Translations under genes and position numbers: made by a program | Notes under the pieces: generated by a model | What the model was told of the DNA's origin: nothing | Seen by the model: the letters and a program-made list of their open reading frames with translations, nothing else | Database searches by the model: none | Shown: positions 41,213 to 49,468 of the stretch, in pieces | Position numbering within the stretch: the stretch's first letter is position 1 | How the letters are laid out: every line of letters begins with the position of its first letter | Source: Paenibacillus sp. J23TS9 | GTDB taxonomy: Bacteria; Bacillota; Bacilli; Paenibacillales; Paenibacillaceae | Direction: 5' to 3' | Length of the DNA: 64,000 bases | Assembly (NCBI RefSeq): GCF_018403225.1 | Contig: NZ_BOSG01000003.1 | Coordinates: forward strand, 1-64,000

Positions 41213-44200
41213 TTACATAAATCCTTCTTCTTTACAATGTTCAAACATTTGATGGATCATCTCTTGATTTAGCGGAGACCAGTCGAAACCAAGCCGTGAC
41301 AATAGAAGTGTCGTTTTGGAAGAAAGAACCTTGAAATACGTAGTGAAAATGGTTTCTTCCATCCATCCGTAATGCAGCATAATCTGTTCGATGACATGCT
41401 TGAAATTCTCGTCGTCGTAGTGATCATGAAGATAATCGACAAATTTGTCGAATGATAGCAATTCAACGGATATATCCAATGGGTTGTCCTGCAGCACAGC
41501 ACCGACATTGGCTTCATGCGGATTGGTAATATGGAACACTTCATTATTGCAGGCCTCGCAATCGGCAAGCAGCAGAATCGCTTTACTCGTTTGGTCGACA
41601 TAAGTAAAATCAATGTCGTTGTCCTCGCCCGGCACAGTCCCGAGCTCAAGGAATGACTTCAACGTAGTATAGAACGCATTATCCGCAATATTTTCCTGGA
41701 ACCGGCCCGTTCGGGAGTGGAAAACGATATTGCCAAGGCGGTATATGCTGGTGACGACTCCCTTATCCCGCGCAGCCAATACGAGACGCTCCGCTTCGAA
41801 CTTGGTCTTGGCATAATAATTCTCAAACTGCTGTCCCAGATCGAGATCATATTCCGTAAAGCAGACATGCCGCTCCCCTTCCACGACTCCTGTCGCCACA
41901 CCTAGCGTGGACATATGATGCATATGCTTTGGCTTGCCTTCCGCAGCAAAATCAAGCAGGTTCGCTGTCGCCTTCACGTTCTGCAGCTCGAAATCAGCAT
42001 AGCTTCCGTAGTGCTTCACATTCGCTGCCGCATGAAATACAGCATCTATGCGCTGCAGCAATTCCTGATACCGGTGATCCGGGAGACCCAGGTGATCCTT
42101 GGTAATGTCGCCTGCATACACGTGGATACGGTCCTCATATCTCTCAAACCAGTCCGGACCAAAGTAATATGCGTATTTTTGTCTCAAACGCGCTTCCGCT
42201 TCATGATCCGATCCGGCGCGGACGATCACATGTACGCTCCAATCCTTGCTGCCTATCGCTTCGTAGAGCAAATGAGCACCCAGATAGCCCGTAGCCCCCG
42301 TGAGCAGCACATTCTGGTAGCCGTTCATAGCCGTGACATCCAAGGAGTCATAGGACTGGTTCCGGTTTGCATAGCTTGCTTCTTCCTTAGAAAAGTCAAT
42401 GTTTTTCAAACCGGCATACAGCTGCTTGACCTGTTCCAGCCTGGTGTGCAGATGATTGGTTTTCGGTTTGATTTTGTTCGCCAGCGCCGCAACGGTCTGG
42501 TATTCGAAAATATCGTTCATACCGATTTCGAATTGCTTCTGCAGCCTTGCCACGACGATAGTCGCCTTCAACGAGTGTCCGCCAAGTTCAAAGAAATTGT
42601 CCTGAACGCCGATTTTGTCCACCTGCAGTACAGCCTGCCAAACGTCAGCAACTGCTTGTTCTATATCGGTTCGCGGAGCCACATAATCTTTGCTCCGCGC
42701 TTGTGATGCATCCGGCTCCGGGAGAGCTTTGCGGTCTATTTTTCCGTTTGGCGTCAGCGGCATCTCCGGAAGCTGCATGAAATAAGAGGGAATCATATAA
42801 TCCGGCAATTGCTTGCCTATATGCTCTCTCAGCTCCCCAATTCCCAGCTCGGCCCCTGCTGTGAAATAAGCGCATAGGTAGTGCCCGCCTTTGCCATCCT
42901 CTTTGGCAACGACGATGGCTTCCGACACGGCCGGCTGATTCAGCAGGCAATTCTCAACCTCACCCAGCTCGATACGGAAGCCGCGAATCTTGACCTGATG
43001 ATCCAGTCGTCCCAAGAACTCGATCGTTCCTTCCTTCGTCCATCTTGCCAAATCGCCCGTTTTGTACATACGGTCGCCTTGGATGAACGGGCTTCGCACG
43101 TAACGCTCCTGCGTCATCTCTTCGTTGTTGTAATATCCCCGGCCAACGTTATGCCCGGCAATATACAGTTCTCCGGCTACACCAACCGGCTGAGGCTGCA
43201 GATTATCGTTCACGATATAAATCCGGGTGTTGGCGATTGGCTTCCCGATTGGCGGCAGCTCCGGAATAACGCCGGATGGATCAATTGTATGCGTCGTTAC
43301 GACATGCGTTTCCGACGGCCCGTAATGGTTATGCAAATACACACCGTACCGCGTAAGATGCGCGCGGAATTTTTCAGGAACGATCAGCTGTTCCCCGGCC
43401 GTAATCACATGCTTCACGGATGACGGAAAACGGTCAGCATACTCTTTTTCATTCAAAATGAATTTCAGGAACGAGACCGGCATGAACAAAATTTGAATGT
43501 CCATACGTTCGATATGGGCCAACAGATCTCCAACGTTCATCCGCAAGTCACTTGGAATCATATGCAATGTGCCGCCGGCAGCGAGTGTCGACCATATTTC
43601 CTGTGAGCAGACATCGAAGCTGATTGTGGTGAATTGAAGCACATTGCCGCTATAATCAACGTTCGTGGCACGGTATTCATAATGGAGCAGATTCACGATA
43701 TTCCGGTGCTCGATCATGACTCCCTTCGGTTTGCCCGTTGTACCCGATGTATAAATAACATACAGCAGATCAGCAGGTCTGTTCACATGCGGCAGGTTAT
43801 CCGAGAAGCTGCTGTATGCCTCTTCCTTATCGATAAGCAGCGTTTCACCTGCAAATACAACGTTGCTCGCAAGATGGGCCTGCGTCAGCAGCAGCGTGGT
43901 ATGGCTGTTCTCCAGCATGTAGACAATGCGGTCCTGCGGATACTCAGGGTCGATTGGCATATAAGCTCCACCTGCCTTCAGAATGGCCAACAGCCCGATG
44001 ATCATCTCAAACGAGCGGTCAACCATCAGTCCGACAACCTGATCCGGCTTTACACCTTTTGACCGGAGCGTGTAAGCAAGCTGGTTCGCCCGTTCATTTA
44101 ATTCGCGGTAGTCCATTGTCTGATCGCCAAAGACGAGCGCAGCCTTGTCAGGCGTAAGTCGAACCTGCTCCTCGAACAGACCGTGAATCGTCATCTGGTC

Positions 44201-47200
44201 CGCGTAAGCCGAGGCGGTAGCATTCAGTGTATTGACGACGAAGTCATCTTCTTCGGCACTCAGCATTTCAAGTTCACACAGCATCTTGCCGGGATGAATC
44301 ATCGCGTCAGAAAGCATGCGTAAAAACCGGCTGCCAAACGCTTCAATCGTCTGCCGCTCGAACAGATCCGTACAATATTGCAAATCAATACGGATTCCGT
44401 TTTCTTCCTCCGTTACGTCTACCATCAGGTCGTACTTGGAGATCGGATGAATGTATGGATAATACGAAGCGGCTGTACCTTCAAGCTGAAGCTCAAGCTT
44501 GCCTGTATTTTGCATGACGAACAAGGTATCGAACAGCAGGTTACGGCTTGGATCACGCGGGATATTCAGGGAACGGACAAGCTCCTCCAATTCGTAATTC
44601 TGATGCTCAAAAGTATCCAGCAATGCAGCTTTCACTTCCTGCAGCAGTTGAGCAAACGGTTTGCGTTTCTCCGGATAGCAGCGTACTGGCATGGTATTGA
44701 CGAACATACCGATAATGGACTGTACTTCTTCGTGCATCCTACCCGCAAGCGGAACGCCCGTAATGACATCCTCTTGATTCGTGTAACGGGATAGCAGCGC
44801 GTGGTAACCGGCGAATAGCACCATAAACGGCGTTGTCGCCGTAGTAACGGCAAATTTTTTCAGCTGCTCGGCAGCGCCTGCGTCAAGCCGCAAGGTCACC
44901 GTCTCGCCTTGAAAGCTTTGCTTGGCAGGACGTTCCAGATCCGCCGGAAGCTGCAGTATCGGCAGTTCTCCCGATAATGTTTTCTCCCAGTAGGCCCTTT
45001 GCTCTTCGCCGCTGCTTCCCGCAGTTTCCGACTGCCAAACGGCAAAATCAGCAAACCCGATCGGCAGATCCTCCAATGTATCCCCGCGATACAGCCTCGA
45101 CAGCTCATTGAAAAAGACATTAGCCGATACCCCGTCTACAGCTATATGATGGAAATCGACCAGCAGTACAGAGCTATTCTCAGATCCACACCGAATGAGC
45201 CACGCTCTGAGCAGCGGTGCTTTCGTGAGATCGAAAGGCAGGATAAGCGAGTGGAGCAGATCATGTAATCCTTCCTCCGGTGCCGCCATCACGTTCAGCT
45301 CAAACGGAACCTGCTTGTGGATCCGCTGTATGATCTCGTCGTTCTCCCAGTGGAATGACGTGCGGAACGCATCATGTCTTACGATCATTGAACGAAACGC
45401 CTGTTCAAGACGCTGCGGATCCGCTGAGCCTTCAATACGGAAGGCAAACGGTGCATTGTAAGCCGTACCGATCTGATCCATTTGTTCGATAAAATATAGT
45501 CTCCGCTGGGCTGAAGCAACCGGATAATGATCCTGGACAGGCCTTCTCACCATTTTGTCGGCATCTGCCGCTTGAAGCTCGGCTGTTACAGCCAGTTCAC
45601 CTTCGGACTGCCGATTCTGTGCGGCTTGTTCAATCCACTCGGCTTGCTCGCGAACGGTTGAGCGCCCGAACAAAATGTTAACCGGAACGGAAACGCCAAA
45701 ACGCCGCTGCAACTTGGTTTGCAAAATGACAATCTTCAGTGAGTCTCCGCCTGCCATAAAAAACGATTCACAAGCATCGATACGATTTAATCCAAGTACT
45801 TCTTCCCACAGTGAAGCGACTCCCTCTTCCCAAACGCCTGCCGGAGCCTCGTAATTCTGCTCATCATACGAAGCCGCCGCAGGAGCAGGCAACGCCCGCC
45901 GATCCACTTTGCCGTTGGCAGTCAGCGGAAGCTCCATCAGCTGTACCAGCTTAGCCGGCACCATGTAATCCGGTAAGTTCTCCGACAAAAACGCACTCAT
46001 TTCATCATAGGAAAATGGTTCGTCTGCAACCACGTAGGCACATAAGTATTTCGCACCTGAGGCGTCGTCAAGATCAACGACAATGACTTCAGAGACATGG
46101 GGATGCTGCAGCAGCCGGTGTTCAATCTCACCGATTTCGATCCGGAACCCGCGGATTTTCACCTGATGATCGATCCGTCCGAGGAACTCGATGACACCAT
46201 CCTCTGTCCATCTCGCCAAGTCGCCCGTCCGGTACATCCGTCCACCACCAGCTAACGCAGTGACAATAAACTTCTCATTCGTCAGCTCCGGTTGATTCAA
46301 GTAACCGCGTGCGAGCCCCTGACCGGCAATACATAATTCTCCGGCGATGCCGATAGGCTGCGGATGGCCGTAAGCATCTACAATGTGTACCTGGGAGTTA
46401 TCAATCGGATAACCGATCGGGATGTTCTCCTCCAGCTTCGTAACTCTGTAGGCGGTCGTGACAACAGTGTTCTCCGTGGGACCGTAGCAATTATACAGCT
46501 CGTAGTTTTGCTTTCTGAACGTCTTCAGCTTGTCCCCGCCTGTAAGCAGGATTCGCAGTGACGGATTATCCAACGTCATGAAGTGCTCGCAAAATTGCGT
46601 TGGCAAAAAGCTTATTGTAATGTCGTTCTGAATGAAATACGCATGTAATTGCCCGGAATCAAGCCGGATCTCTTCTGGAATTACATATATGGATGCGCCC
46701 GAAACAAGGTACGGGAACATTTCCCACACCGATGCGTCAAAACCGAAGCCCGCGTATTTCGTGGACCGGTCTTGGTCAGTCACTTTGAATTCTTTGATGT
46801 GCCAGGCACATAGATTGACGAGCGTACGATGCTCGACCATCACGCCTTTCGGCCGTCCGGTCGATCCTGAAGTATATATAATATAGGCCAGATCCTTCGA
46901 TTTTGGAGCTTCAAGAGCATACGGATTGCCGAATTGCTCTCCTTCATCTTGTGCTTCGTTATGATTCCCGGAGGCCAAAGCCCGGGCTGCGCAAATGGTT
47001 TCTCCTTTAAAACGGATCTGCCCATCAAGTTTTACGTTAGGCTCCGTTACAAGCAGCTTCGTGCCGCTATCCTCGAGCATGTAAAGAATACGATCCGCCG
47101 GATAAGCCGGATCGATCGGTAAATAAGCAGCACCCGTCTTCAATATCGCTAAAGTACCCACGATCATCTCAATCGAAGGGGTTGCGATGATGCCGATGAT

Positions 47201-48088
47201 ACGTTCCGGGCCGGCACCTTTACGAGCCAATACACGGGCGAGCCTATCTGCCTTGTCATTCAGTTCGCGAAAAGTCAAAGATTCCTCTTTATATACAACC
47301 GCAGTATGATTTGGCGTCTTTTCCGCCTGTTCCTCAAACATCCCGTGAATCGTGCGGTCCAGATCAAAAGGTTCTTCCGTAAGGTTCCAAGCCGACAGCA
47401 AATCCTCCTCTTCCCGAGAGAGCAGGCTGATCTCACTGATCATGGCCCCCGGAACGGTCAGGCATTCCGTCATGATTTTTTGCAAATGCATACACATGCG
47501 GCGGATAAAATCGCTCGAAAAGATATCATTCGCATACAAAACTTCAAGCCCGCTTCCGTCTTTCCCGTGATACGAAACGGATACATCGAACTTGCCCTGC
47601 AGTTCTTCACGCGCAAATTCATTGCCTGTCCAGATTGCCGTATTGCATACAGGTAATGACCCTTCAAGTCCGCATATATCAGAAATCTCTTGCAAATTCA
47701 CAGATTTGAGCTTGTGTCCATCTACGGCGGAGGCTGTTTGCTGCAGCAGCAGCTTGAGTGTTGTCTCCCCCTTCGCCGTCATGATCAACGGATACGCCTC
47801 TTCAGGGGAACCGGTCATAACAAAGGCAATTTCTTCTCTTCTTAAATATTTAATGAGCAGCATGCTCCAGGCAGCACTGAGCAGCGTGTCCGGAGCTATC
47901 CGCGCGGATTCGCAACCCTTTTGAAGCATCCGCTGAAATTCCTTCGACCATGTATAAACAAATTTTTGCAGCGGGAAGGGCGCCTTACCGGAATGACTGC
48001 GCAGTATCGTGCGTTCTTCCAGTTGTTCGATATACGATTTCCATTCCCCTAAATTAGATTTTTCCGTTGTTAACACCGACATCTTCAT
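41213..48088 (-). CDS. Dimodular nonribosomal peptide synthetase with terminal reductase (predicted Leu-Pro aldehyde)
   Basis: 2291 aa. Order: a half condensation domain (1-~240; only the C-terminal half, no HHxxxDG); A1 (YTSGSTGRPKG at ~406); T1 (GGDSL ~781); complete C (HHIAVDG ~981); A2 (YTSGTTGKPKG ~1447); T2 (GGHSL ~1836); NADPH thioester reductase (TGATGYLGAHLL ~1930, YYAKTK ~2092). Ten-residue pocket codes read by hand against GrsA: A1 D-A-W-F-L-G-C-V-V-K (one off a leucine code), A2 D-V-Q-F-I-A-H-V-V-K (proline-type). No epimerase or thioesterase. Expected release is reductive, giving leucyl-prolinal, which could cyclise to an imine. A PPTase gene lies upstream and a c-di-GMP riboswitch with a terminator precedes it. 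Start ATG 48088 or 48082, after AAAGGA. Confidence 0.93.
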   Translation of the reverse strand: MKMSVLTTEKSNLGEWKSYIEQLEERTILRSHSGKAPFPLQKFVYTWSKEFQRMLQKGCESARIAPDTLLSAAWSMLLIKYLRREEIAFVMTGSPEEAYPLIMTAKGETTLKLLLQQTASAVDGHKLKSVNLQEISDICGLEGSLPVCNTAIWTGNEFAREELQGKFDVSVSYHGKDGSGLEVLYANDIFSSDFIRRMCMHLQKIMTECLTVPGAMISEISLLSREEEDLLSAWNLTEEPFDLDRTIHGMFEEQAEKTPNHTAVVYKEESLTFRELNDKADRLARVLARKGAGPERIIGIIATPSIEMIVGTLAILKTGAAYLPIDPAYPADRILYMLEDSGTKLLVTEPNVKLDGQIRFKGETICAARALASGNHNEAQDEGEQFGNPYALEAPKSKDLAYIIYTSGSTGRPKGVMVEHRTLVNLCAWHIKEFKVTDQDRSTKYAGFGFDASVWEMFPYLVSGASIYVIPEEIRLDSGQLHAYFIQNDITISFLPTQFCEHFMTLDNPSLRILLTGGDKLKTFRKQNYELYNCYGPTENTVVTTAYRVTKLEENIPIGYPIDNSQVHIVDAYGHPQPIGIAGELCIAGQGLARGYLNQPELTNEKFIVTALAGGGRMYRTGDLARWTEDGVIEFLGRIDHQVKIRGFRIEIGEIEHRLLQHPHVSEVIVVDLDDASGAKYLCAYVVADEPFSYDEMSAFLSENLPDYMVPAKLVQLMELPLTANGKVDRRALPAPAAASYDEQNYEAPAGVWEEGVASLWEEVLGLNRIDACESFFMAGGDSLKIVILQTKLQRRFGVSVPVNILFGRSTVREQAEWIEQAAQNRQSEGELAVTAELQAADADKMVRRPVQDHYPVASAQRRLYFIEQMDQIGTAYNAPFAFRIEGSADPQRLEQAFRSMIVRHDAFRTSFHWENDEIIQRIHKQVPFELNVMAAPEEGLHDLLHSLILPFDLTKAPLLRAWLIRCGSENSSVLLVDFHHIAVDGVSANVFFNELSRLYRGDTLEDLPIGFADFAVWQSETAGSSGEEQRAYWEKTLSGELPILQLPADLERPAKQSFQGETVTLRLDAGAAEQLKKFAVTTATTPFMVLFAGYHALLSRYTNQEDVITGVPLAGRMHEEVQSIIGMFVNTMPVRCYPEKRKPFAQLLQEVKAALLDTFEHQNYELEELVRSLNIPRDPSRNLLFDTLFVMQNTGKLELQLEGTAASYYPYIHPISKYDLMVDVTEEENGIRIDLQYCTDLFERQTIEAFGSRFLRMLSDAMIHPGKMLCELEMLSAEEDDFVVNTLNATASAYADQMTIHGLFEEQVRLTPDKAALVFGDQTMDYRELNERANQLAYTLRSKGVKPDQVVGLMVDRSFEMIIGLLAILKAGGAYMPIDPEYPQDRIVYMLENSHTTLLLTQAHLASNVVFAGETLLIDKEEAYSSFSDNLPHVNRPADLLYVIYTSGTTGKPKGVMIEHRNIVNLLHYEYRATNVDYSGNVLQFTTISFDVCSQEIWSTLAAGGTLHMIPSDLRMNVGDLLAHIERMDIQILFMPVSFLKFILNEKEYADRFPSSVKHVITAGEQLIVPEKFRAHLTRYGVYLHNHYGPSETHVVTTHTIDPSGVIPELPPIGKPIANTRIYIVNDNLQPQPVGVAGELYIAGHNVGRGYYNNEEMTQERYVRSPFIQGDRMYKTGDLARWTKEGTIEFLGRLDHQVKIRGFRIELGEVENCLLNQPAVSEAIVVAKEDGKGGHYLCAYFTAGAELGIGELREHIGKQLPDYMIPSYFMQLPEMPLTPNGKIDRKALPEPDASQARSKDYVAPRTDIEQAVADVWQAVLQVDKIGVQDNFFELGGHSLKATIVVARLQKQFEIGMNDIFEYQTVAALANKIKPKTNHLHTRLEQVKQLYAGLKNIDFSKEEASYANRNQSYDSLDVTAMNGYQNVLLTGATGYLGAHLLYEAIGSKDWSVHVIVRAGSDHEAEARLRQKYAYYFGPDWFERYEDRIHVYAGDITKDHLGLPDHRYQELLQRIDAVFHAAANVKHYGSYADFELQNVKATANLLDFAAEGKPKHMHHMSTLGVATGVVEGERHVCFTEYDLDLGQQFENYYAKTKFEAERLVLAARDKGVVTSIYRLGNIVFHSRTGRFQENIADNAFYTTLKSFLELGTVPGEDNDIDFTYVDQTSKAILLLADCEACNNEVFHITNPHEANVGAVLQDNPLDISVELLSFDKFVDYLHDHYDDENFKHVIEQIMLHYGWMEETIFTTYFKVLSSKTTLLLSRLGFDWSPLNQEMIHQMFEHCKEEGFM

Positions 48089-48132
48089 CTTTCCTTTGCA
48101 TGTTCATAGTTGCTAAAAAAGGCTGAAAAAAC

Positions 48133-48160
48133 AAAAAAACCCTACTTGCCGAGAGTAGAG
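48133..48160 (-). terminator. Riboswitch expression-platform terminator before the NRPS
   Basis: On the minus strand CTCTACT (48160-48154), loop CTCGGCA, AGTAGGG (48146-48140), then seven T (48139-48133). It lies after the GEMM aptamer and about 45 nt before the NRPS start, where it would stop transcription of the synthetase unless prevented. Confidence 0.85.
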
Positions 48161-48179
48161 TTAGTTCAATAACGAATAC

Positions 48180-48272
48180 ATCATCCGGCAGCTGGCTGGC
48201 ATGGCGATAAATCGCTTTGAGCCCCTTTAGCTTTGTGTCCCTCTCTTTCGAGGAGGTTTACCACTTTAAGTT
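48180..48272 (-). promoter_or_regulatory. Cyclic-di-GMP class I (GEMM) riboswitch aptamer
   Basis: On the minus strand: GGTAAACC (48262-48255), a stem capped by CTCGAAAGAG (a GAAA tetraloop), then GGGACACAAAGC, GGGGCTCAAAG, a variable hairpin GCGATTTATCGC and ATGCCAGCCAGCTGCCGG. These match in order the invariant parts of the GEMM-I consensus (GGCAAACC, GAAA loop, GGGACGCAAAGC, CUAA, AGCCRGGUURCCG). It is directly followed by an intrinsic terminator and then the NRPS gene. A GEMM-Ib variant that binds 3',3'-cGAMP cannot be excluded by eye. Whether ligand turns expression on or off cannot be decided from the sequence. Confidence 0.85.
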
Positions 48273-48362
48273 TTCATAGTGCAGTAATCATGATACCCAG
48301 CGACATTGTCATACTTATCCAAAACTATTACTAATATATACCATAATCATGCTTAAAGTACA

Positions 48363-48376
48363 GGTATCTTTATACC
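48363..48376. promoter_or_regulatory. Inverted repeat upstream of the riboswitch
   Basis: GGTATCTTTATACC (GGTAT, 4-nt loop, ATACC) lies between the PPTase stop and the aptamer, just upstream of an AT-rich -10-like TATATT (minus strand, about 48339-48334). It may be an operator at the NRPS promoter. I see no coding potential in 48273-48459. Confidence 0.35.
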
Positions 48377-48459
48377 TTGAAGCAGAAATAAAAGTGTCTA
48401 TATCCCTAAATGTTGAGAGCCCTCACAGGATATGAGGACTATGAACATTGCGTGAATTT

Positions 48460-49182
48460 TTACAGCTCTCTGTCTATTAATTCCATAAAACGGCTTATAA
48501 TCTCAGCCAAGGTATAGTTTTGGAAATCTATGTATCTATCTTCAATGGACAGGCAGGCAGCTAACTTATAATCGGTGTCGAATGAAATGGATCTTAGATA
48601 CAACTCTGGGTCGATAACTCCTTGGTGTGATATGTAAATGCAATCTCCTGTTTTTACCTTTTCAATAGAGGAAAAATCAAGAGAAAGCCCCTTTCCGATG
48701 GCCTTGGCGTAGCTTTCTTTCAACGTCCACAATTCATAGAAAAATTCATTCCTTAGAATTCCCGGCTGCTCATTCCATTCGGCAAGCTCTTTTGGTGAAA
48801 AGCAAAGCTGGGCAACCTCCGGTTCTGCCTCGCCCATCTTCTCTATGTCCACACCGATCGGTCCCTCTGCGCTGACAGCACAAACCACCCAATCCATGGC
48901 ATGCGACACGTTAAAATGAAAGTCCGGAAATCCCTTCAGGGATGGTTTACCGAAACCATCCCTGAGAAAATCCGCTTCACGCAGCTCGATTCCGTTTATT
49001 TCGCAAGCAATAATCCGCTTTAGAACAGCCGAAGCCATCTCTCGTCTTGCATCTGGTTCCTGCCTGTACCTGGCGACTTTATTTCTGACATCCTGCGGTA
49101 AATACTCAAGCACATGTCTGAATGTCTGCTCGTCATGTCCATGTTGCAAATTTACAGTATAAATCGTTGCGATTGAAGTCAC
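48460..49182 (-). CDS. Sfp-type 4'-phosphopantetheinyl transferase
   Basis: 240 aa. Transfers phosphopantetheine from CoA to carrier-protein serines, activating T1 and T2 of the adjacent NRPS. It shows the family motifs FNVSHA (90-95), GVDIE (110-114, metal-binding acids) and WTLKESYAKA (152-161). Length and motif spacing match Sfp. It lies 31 nt after a 51-aa ORF and is the last gene before the riboswitch leader. PPTases paired with a single dimodular reductase-ended NRPS recall AusB of the aureusimine locus. Confidence 0.95.
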   Translation of the reverse strand: MTSIATIYTVNLQHGHDEQTFRHVLEYLPQDVRNKVARYRQEPDARREMASAVLKRIIACEINGIELREADFLRDGFGKPSLKGFPDFHFNVSHAMDWVVCAVSAEGPIGVDIEKMGEAEPEVAQLCFSPKELAEWNEQPGILRNEFFYELWTLKESYAKAIGKGLSLDFSSIEKVKTGDCIYISHQGVIDPELYLRSISFDTDYKLAACLSIEDRYIDFQNYTLAEIISRFMELIDREL

Positions 49183-49213
49183 CCTCTTGGTCTGTGAATG
49201 AAAGCGGTCATGG

Positions 49214-49369
49214 TTAAGGAATCAATTGGAGCCGGCGGGCCTGTTCCTCTGTTAAAATATACTCCTCGCTTGGCCAAACTTCATCCTCATCATCCACGCC
49301 GAACATTTTCATCACATCAGACCAGATTCCCTTTTCCACTGCTTCTTCTTGGGTAATGATCACTTTCAT
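49214..49369 (-). CDS. Short acidic protein, 51 aa
   Basis: ATG at 49369 with GGAGG and a 9-nt spacer. The product begins MKVIITQEEAVEKGIW, has an acidic middle (VDDEDEVWPSEEY), and ends ILTEEQARRLQLIP. The pattern resembles short proteins that carry the repeated theme I-T-x-E-x-A...L-T-x-x-x-A-x-x-L-x-L and are generally uncharacterised. It lies between the exporter and the PPTase in the same direction, so it is part of the transcription unit. No function is claimed. Confidence 0.7.
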   Translation of the reverse strand: MKVIITQEEAVEKGIWSDVMKMFGVDDEDEVWPSEEYILTEEQARRLQLIP

Positions 49370-49468
49370 GAATATCAGCCTCCCTGATTCGCTACTTATT
49401 CAGCATTACCCTAAAAAATGTCTTCTGATGCGTATATGCTCTTCGAATGTATGATTTCTTGCTCCCCG

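Noticed and set aside
41213..48088. Siderophore synthetase
   Set aside because: No aryl-acid or hydroxamate genes, no iron transport genes, and no Fur box that I can see; two amino acid modules with a reductase argue for a dipeptide aldehyde.
48130..48290. T-box leader for the NRPS
   Set aside because: No T-box sequence (AGGGTGGnACCGCG) is present; the conserved blocks fit GEMM-I instead.
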